Made by a program: the position numbers and the translations under genes
Shown: one piece after another, positions 9,679 through 15,671 of the stretch
Position numbering within the stretch: the stretch's first letter is position 1
How the letters are laid out: each line of letters begins with the position of its first letter
Assembly (NCBI GenBank): GCA_000697455.1
Contig: JNET01035407.1
Coordinates: 1-15,671, forward strand
DNA from: Basidiobolus heterosporus B8920
Taxonomy: Eukaryota > Basidiobolomycota > Basidiobolomycetes > Basidiobolales > Basidiobolaceae
Direction of reading: 5' to 3'
DNA: 15,671 bases
Notes under the pieces: generated by a model
Seen by the model: only the letters and a program-made list of their open reading frames with translations
Database searches by the model: none
What the model was told of the DNA's origin: nothing

Positions 9679-10584
9679 GTTCGTATGGTTAGATAGATGC
9701 TTTGATTAAATTAAGTCTTTAGTAGAGTTAAGGTTTTAAGGGCTTTAGGGCTACTTTCAAGTCAAGCTACAGATACTTTTGCAAATCAACAGAAGTGACA
9801 GTAGTGAAAGTCCAACAGACTAAAACGCGATCTCGGTGACAGTAAAATACAAACTAACAGTACAGGCTAGCAGCTAGAATATGCGAACCAAAACGAGAAT
9901 CTGCACATAGCGCATGAGAGAAGGCAGCATTTTTTCAATGGGATATGTCGGTTGAGATTACATTTCATTTTCCTGGAAAAACTGATCCACTTTTCTGAAG
10001 AAACAGCAATCGGTGCTAACTAAAACTATAAATATAGTTTTGCAGAATATGATCCAACAACATGTAACAGATCACTGTTGAAACGTAACTAGTAAGTAGA
10101 GCGATCTGCACTCCGAGATTCCTACCACGAGTATCTACCACCTTTCTTCTGAGGTTTCCGCGTGCTTAGCGCGTAGAGGATTGGATTCAGGGGAATGAAT
10201 ACACCATGATAAACGACCAGGTCAGTGGCTTGTAGGTTACTCTTTCGAACGATCGAATGGAGTTGTTTTGTTAGACTTGGTGAACTTCATTCCTCAATGG
10301 TTCATACTCTATCTCAAACTCGGATTGTGACATCCCCTTTTCCTAAACGACCCTTGTCTACAACAATCTCCAGTCAACTCAACTTATTGCTTTCTAAGTT
10401 ATTCAGTCAGAAAGCCAAACGTAGCCACCAGTTACTTCTGAATCTTTCATTAGCATATACTAGTTATTTTCTTCTCAATAGCCTGAGAATACCTAGCCTT
10501 TACCTATCGGAACCATCAGTCGACAAAGACCAGTATTTTGGACTTCATATACCAGTGCACCATAATACTTATTATAGATATTTC
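9679..10584. promoter_or_regulatory. Divergent regulatory region between chaperone B and the chitin synthase
   Basis: About 900 bp separate the chosen start codons of two divergent genes of one pathway, so the region probably holds both promoters. It contains a perfect 9-bp inverted repeat with a TATA-like core (10022-10041). From about 10297 to 10584 the synthase frame stays open upstream of the chosen ATG, with a Ser/Leu-rich, unconserved-looking translation. This could be a 5' leader or an N-terminal extension. Confidence 0.5.
10022..10041. promoter_or_regulatory. Perfect 9-bp inverted repeat enclosing a TATA-like element
   Basis: The arms AAAACTATA (10022-10030) and TATAGTTTT (10033-10041) are exact reverse complements around a 2-bp AA spacer. 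On + the centre reads TATAAATA (10027-10034), a TATA-box match. The element lies in the divergent spacer, about 345 bp from the chaperone B start and 555 bp from the chosen synthase start (256 bp from the upstream ATG at 10297). It may be a core promoter element or a dimer-binding site; its function is inferred. Confidence 0.45.
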
Positions 10585-13500
10585 ATGCTGAGTGATTCAA
10601 ATGAATGCGCCGAGACCTCGCATCTTGAGTCATTACAAACGATATTTGAGGCAATCAAGCGAGATAATGTTCCTACTTTATGGAAGTTACTTGAGAACTG
10701 TTCCTACGACCTCAACAACATCCGAAATACCAATGGGAAGACTCCATTAGCTGCTGCGGTCACCTCGAATAGCCTCAAGATGGTATCCTATCTATGCTCC
10801 TTGAGGCCTGTCAAGTTGGACAAAAAAGGTACCAACATTTTATTGGAAATCTGACTTATCCGTTAATAATGCCCATCGCTCATTGTCAGACGATGAAGGT
10901 CAAACAGCCCTTCATTACGCGTGCAATTTTGGTCAGGTAAAGGCCGCTAAGATTCTCATCCGTGCTGGAGCAGACGTAAATGTAAAAAATAATGTACGTT
11001 CTTGATACTAGATTCTGGATATTTTCACCCCAAACTCATTCAATTTTAAGGAAGGAATGACTCCTCTGATCATTGCTGCATACAATGGATTTGTCTCATT
11101 ATCCACGTTATTGCTAAAGCAAGGAAAAGCCAAGATCAACTCCAGAGATTCCACTTCCAAGTCTGCCTTGATGATGGCAAGTTATGCTGGTCACTTTGGG
11201 GTTGTAGAAGCTTTAATCAAATACAAAGCCAGTGTGGATTTGACTGATAAGGTAAAGTAATTGGTGAGAAATTCTAACATGCCCCACTGGCTTCATTCTA
11301 AATTTTTCCAATTAGTTTGGTTGGAGTGCCCTAATGTTAGCTGCATACTCTGGACAATATGCCGTTTGTTGTAAATTGCTGACTACCGGTGCCGACCCTA
11401 CCATTGAGGCTTTGAACGGGAAAACAGCATTAGATTTAGCCCACGGCGCTGGTCAAACAAAGACAGCTAGACTGTTGATAAAATATTCAAAAGAAGCCAA
11501 CACATTCAGAGAGTATAATCCTTTATTTTCAATCAAAGATATTACCTCTAATTTGGGAAAGCCAACTGAGGACCCCGCACACGTTCAACAGCAACTTCAT
11601 AGCAAGAAGCCAAAAACTCATACACCTACAGAGCCTGTCTCATCACTATCGAGTATCATACCAGAGGTGGCGCCAAATTATAATAATTTTCCTTCGACGA
11701 GACAGAACTCAACACCAGACGAGTATGATTTTCAAAATTTATATACCCCTGCCCAACCTCATCGACCACCTCAATTACCTTCATTTTCGCCATTCGCTCA
11801 AAAGATAACTAAATCTTTGAGAAGACGAACATTAAGAAGACTACCTAGTGGAACAGTCCCCGATACATCTAGACAGCAAAACAGGAAATACCCAGAACGG
11901 AGACTGTCGTGGGACGATCAACTCGACCCAGAGCATAATCAAAGAACTAGTAAATGGAGGTCCTGTTCTCAGGTTCTCACATTTTGTTGCTGCGATACAT
12001 GCTTGAAGAGTGTGTCAAAAATGGATAATCCCGATGTAATTCAAGCTTGGAGAGAGAAAGCCGCATTGTGTCTGATAATTGTTCTGATTTCGGGCTTTCT
12101 TGGATTTATTACATTTGGATTTGCTCAAATGGTGTGCACCAGGAACGTACCAATCTTTCCCGATGATGTTCTCAACAGATATGGGCCAGATTCGAAAGAT
12201 ATGCAGCTCATGATTGTTCGAGGAAAGCTCTACAATGTTCGAGATTATTTTAAATATCAATTTCATCGCCCAATTCTTCCCCTCAAAGACGAAGATTTGC
12301 AACCTCTCATTGAATCCTTCATTGGAAAAGATATTAGCGATTTCTTCCCCTCTGATCCAGAAAGGTCACTGTGCAGAAAATGGCCGATTAAAACTCCGAC
12401 GTGTCAATTTCCAAAGAATAATACGAAGCTTCATTGTCATACAAGTCGGAATGCTCGACGGGATCTGGAAGAATTAAGTATCAACAATTACGTGGCCTTT
12501 TCTTGGAATAGAATCAAAGATAGAGAAAGAAAATTATTCGTGTATAACGAAAGAGTCTACTCCTTAGAGAAGTACCTGTCAAAAAACGAGTCCTACTTTG
12601 GAAATAATAGTGAGCAACTGATGCGTTTTATTGGTCGAGACGCTACACTTGATATACTAAGAGATCGCAGCCTTTCAGAGTTGATTCCGTGCTTCAATGA
12701 TCAACTCCTCGTGGGGAAAGTGGACGGAACAACCCTTGGTTGCTTTGCATCCAATCTTATTGTCATCACTTGCTCTACTATCCTTTTCTGTGTAATTTTT
12801 TTCAAATACATTTGTTCAATATTGTTTAGTTGGATAATATCTCACCCGTGCAATCGCAAACCAGCGAAGGGACACGGTGAGGTTAGCAAGAACGATTTGA
12901 CGTACTTAATCATGCTGGTTACGTGCTATTCGGAAAGTGAAAAGTCTATTCGAGCTACTCTGGATTCATTGGCTTTGTCTACTTATGATGATAAGCATAA
13001 GCTCCTCTTTATAGTATGCGATGGGGATGTCACTGGGTCCGGGAATGACAGATCTACGCCAGAAATCACTCTATCGATGTTGGAACCATTGGATCTGCAA
13101 CTTCTTTCGCCCGAACCTAAGCCCTACATCTCCATCGGTCAAGGCTCGAAGAGAAAAAATGCAGCACGAGTCCATGTTGGCTTTTACTCTTGTCAAGGTC
13201 GTCGTGTTCCCATGGTAGTGATAACAAAATGTGGGGTTGGAGAGGAAAGAAAAAGACCCAAAGCCGGGAACCGTGGGAAACGCGATTCCCAACTGATTCT
13301 CATTCAATGGCTGAGTAAAATATGTGTCAACGGAAAGCTGTCCCCTTTGGAATTTGAACTCTTCGAAAAGGTCGGGGCTTTGATGGAAACTAGTCCAGAT
13401 AAATTCGAGATCGTCTTGATGGTTGATGCTGACACATATGTCGAGCCTGAGAGCGTTACGATTATGGTGAATGCCATGAACAAGGATCCTATGGTGATGG

Positions 13501-14856
13501 GTTTATGTGGAGAGACGAAGGTTGCAAACAAACGAAAATCATGGGTGACAATGATCCAGGTATATACTTCACTATTAATAGCTGTTGCTACCAGTCGCAT
13601 TAAATTTACTCTTCTAGGTGTATGAATACTATACATCTCACCATCTTGGTAAGGCTTTTGAGTCTATCTTTGGCGGGGTTACTTGCCTTCCAGGATGTTT
13701 TTGCATGTATCGCATCAAAGCCCCAAAGCAAGACAACCAGTCTGTTCCTATATTGGCTAACCCGGACATCGTATTTGCATACTCGACCAATGTTGTAGAT
13801 ACACTTCACAAGAAGAACCTGTTGCTGCTTGGGGAAGATAGATATCTAACCACTCTCATGCTTCGTACTTTCCCAAAAAGAAAGCTGATATTCGTGTCGA
13901 AGGCTATCTGTAAAACAGCTGTACCCGAAGATTTCAAAGTCCTCCTGAGTCAACGCCGTCGTTGGATCAACTCTACAGTTCATAACCTGTTAGAGTTGAT
14001 GCTAGTATCAGAATTATGTGGGATCTTTTGCTGTTCTATGCAATTTTTCGTCACGATGGAATTAATTCAAACTGTGACAATGCCCTCCTCATCTATCATC
14101 CTCATGTATCTCATAATCAAGGCTGCCTATGGTGCGGATGTCCTTGTGCCGTTGATATTTTTAGGCTCCATATTTTTACTACAATCGGTTGTCATCTTGC
14201 TAACTACGCGGAAATTCGTTTATCTACTTTGGTTGGTTGTGTTTATTCTAGCCACGCCAATCTGGAATTTGATTTTACCGATTTATGCGTTTTGGCATTT
14301 TGACGACTTTAGTTGGGGGGCCACTCGTAAACTTAGCTCGAATGTCAAAGGTGAAAGCATTATGGAGGAAGATGTAAGCACGTTCGATAACGAAATCCTT
14401 GAAAAGTACTGGGTTGACTGGATAGACGAAAAAGGAGTAGACGTCGAATCTCATAAAGGTGCACAACAACCAGCTTCCACAGAAATCCTGCTAAATCGTG
14501 CTACACAAGATCAAGTACCTACAGTTTATGATGCCTCCGAAGCACTGGAAAATCCTTCCAGTAAACTAGATGTACCATATCTACCTAATGAATTATCTCA
14601 CACCCAACACATTCGCAAATCTGCTCAGCGGACTGCTGCCTTTCACCGACTGAGTCAACCTACGCCAACTTACATTCCGGAATTTTCCCCATCCTATTAC
14701 TATCAGCCTAATATTCCTTCTACATCAACAAATAGCAGTATCACTCCCCCCGGTCGGGCTATGAACCGGAATAGTCGGCTAATAGGACCCCGAACAATGA
14801 GTACTCCCTCAAGCCCCCAATATTATGACTACCTCTCCTGGAACCTGAGCTGTTGA
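10585..14856 (+). CDS. Chitin synthase (division 2, class IV-like) with N-terminal ankyrin repeats
   Basis: This is a processive membrane glycosyltransferase that makes chitin from UDP-GlcNAc. Exons are 10585-10828, 10890-10993, 11051-11251, 11316-13559 and 13618-14856, giving 1343 residues. Residues 48-241 form about six ankyrin repeats (NGKTPLAAAV, EGQTALHYAC, EGMTPLIIAA, KSALMMASYAG, GWSALMLAAYSG, GKTALDLAHGAG). A low-complexity linker with a basic SLRRRTLRRL patch follows. The synthase part starts with VIQAWREKAALC and TM1 (about 433-451), then a cytochrome b5-like region (about 474-534), a second related segment, and TM2 (about 660-689). Catalytic motifs are intact: GKRDSQ (837-842), MVDADT (DAD 887-889), LGEDR (1002-1006) and QRRRW (1043-1047), then several TMs and FWHFDDFSWG (1156-1165). 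There is no myosin motor, which excludes class V/VII. Fusion is certain because the last ankyrin repeats and TM1 share exon 4. The start is uncertain: the frame stays open upstream to an ATG at 10297. Confidence 0.92.
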
Positions 14857-14929
14857 CACGTCTAATTTTACGTTTGTATCAGGCTTATAATATGTATGTG
14901 TAAAAACCAGTATCAACAAAGCAAAACTT

Positions 14930-14951
14930 TAGAATTTCTTTTCAAATTCTA
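14930..14951. other. Hairpin in the chitin synthase 3' region
   Basis: TAGAATTT (14930-14937) and AAATTCTA (14944-14951) are perfect 8-bp complements around a 6-nt loop, about 75 nt after the synthase stop. It could fold in the 3' UTR. The stem is AT-rich, so it may be chance or a weak structural element. Confidence 0.35.
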
Positions 14952-15520
14952 GGGCGGTCATCTCAATAATATTAGTTCCAATCGATAGACAGCGGCAGTC
15001 AGTCAACACTTAGGGTTACGTATGTAGTCATCATAATATATCAATTTATAAATAATAGCAGCATTGGAACCAGATCCGGGGTGATATGCGATAGGATAAA
15101 CATCAAATAGCTAGAATTATGAGGCAATTTTGAATCAAACATCCGACGGTAATCTTTCATCAGCAAGTAGGAAAATGAGTAAGACCTGGCATATAATTAG
15201 CGCACAAAAAGCTATTCGTCAACTAAACAATAATCTATTAGTTTCATGATTGTTACCTCTGGCCAGCCAAAAATAGCATCCAGCGTGTCCAGACATCCCT
15301 TTCCCTGCCCAATTTAGGGGGAATTGTCGGATCTTTCTCTGTGGAATTTACCAGAGGCTTGCGATGTCATTGGAGGAAGGAAGTTACTCCTTACCATGAG
15401 TCTTTGGTATTGGTACTACGTTGTATGCAAGATCATGAATACGGATATTTTCGCTTCCTCATGTCAGCCATATGGGGTGCTATGATACCTGTAATATATA
15501 CCCTAAAAACACTTTAAACA

Positions 15521-15544
15521 CACCCTTGACCGCACCCTTGACCA
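15521..15544. repeat. 12-bp tandem direct repeat, two units
   Basis: CACCCTTGACCG (15521-15532) is followed directly by CACCCTTGACCA (15533-15544), identical at 11 of 12 positions. It lies in the unresolved right end. On - it would read as repeated GTCAAGGGTG. Confidence 0.8.
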
Positions 15545-15671
15545 CACTGCAAGATCCAAATGAGAGGAGCACGAATCAGGATAATCATTTACACATTGGC
15601 TCAATTGCTCATAAGCGGTACTGGCCCATCGTTGATCATCAAGACCATTGGCTAGACACATACACATGGTT

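Larger units (their letters stand above)
14857..15671. other. Unresolved right end with splice-compatible frames on both strands
   Basis: No gene is called confidently here. On -, a 71-nt GT-AG intron (15256-15186) joins a frame reading ERDVWTRWMLFLAGQR to one starting SYSFSYLLMKDYRRMFDS, which continues to a stop near 15056; an earlier exon can be attached upstream. On +, a frame of about 90 codons (about 15241-15517) reads IQRVQTSLSLPN and GYFRFLMSAIWGAMIPVI, faintly like a mitochondrial carrier repeat, but lacks a compatible upstream exon. I slightly favour the minus-strand reading because its splice sites and phases agree. The first 150 bp should be the chitin synthase 3' UTR. Confidence 0.3.

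Noticed and set aside
12015-13809. Several minus-strand frames of 65-110 codons under the chitin synthase
   Set aside because: All are antisense to exons with intact chitin synthase motifs.
15241-15517. Mitochondrial carrier on +
   Set aside because: The similarity is faint, the P-x-D/E-x-x-K/R signature is not met, and the best upstream intron (15178-15240) does not join this frame without a stop.
1-15671. tRNA, rRNA, transposon, LTR element or CRISPR array
   Set aside because: No cloverleaf, rRNA motif, transposase or reverse transcriptase motif, long terminal repeat or regularly spaced repeat was seen by eye; a covariance-model search was not possible.

Overview
The window is nuclear DNA of a fungus, most likely an early-diverging (non-Dikarya) one. 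The fungal assignment rests on two Chs7-type chitin synthase export chaperones, a division-2 chitin synthase with intact catalytic motifs, and many short introns (mostly 53-80 nt, one of 133 nt). The early-diverging placement is an inference from intron density, an apparently U12-type AT-AC intron, and an MT-A70 methyltransferase with an intact DPPW motif. No transposon, retroelement, tRNA, rRNA or CRISPR array was seen.

Layout, left to right. (1) Chs7-like chaperone A on +, cut at its 5' end by the window edge, ending at 1284. (2) On -, converging with it, an eight-exon MT-A70 family adenine-N6 methyltransferase (1549-2931). No single open frame shows it; it appears only when short introns are removed. 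(3) Just upstream on the same strand, a six-exon Myb/SANT-like protein (3070-4912). (4) A divergent promoter of about 360 bp, then CLP1 on + (5276-7334, 11 exons), the RNA kinase-fold subunit of the cleavage and polyadenylation machinery. (5) LSM7 on + (7589-8170, 4 exons), an Sm-like protein of the U6 snRNP and mRNA decay rings. (6) Converging on -, Chs7-like chaperone B (8481-9678), with the same intron positions and phases as chaperone A. (7) A divergent spacer of about 900 bp, then a large + gene (10585-14856, 5 exons) encoding six ankyrin repeats joined in one protein to a class IV-like chitin synthase. (8) From 14857 to the end, about 800 bp not confidently resolved; splice-compatible coding stretches exist on both strands.

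Functional themes. Both Chs7 paralogues and the chitin synthase belong to one pathway: Chs7 proteins are ER membrane chaperones needed for ER exit of Chs3-type chitin synthases. Chaperone B and the synthase share a divergent promoter region, which suggests co-regulation. CLP1 and LSM7 are housekeeping RNA-processing genes. The MT-A70 gene and the Myb-like gene form a head-to-tail pair that could act in nucleic acid methylation and its targeting; that link is inferred from adjacency only.

The strongest unusual observations are the AT-AC intron in CLP1, the ankyrin-chitin synthase fusion, the linkage of a Chs7 paralogue to that synthase, and the hidden MT-A70 gene. All gene models were built by hand from reading frame, splice sites and remembered family sequences; no alignment or search was run.
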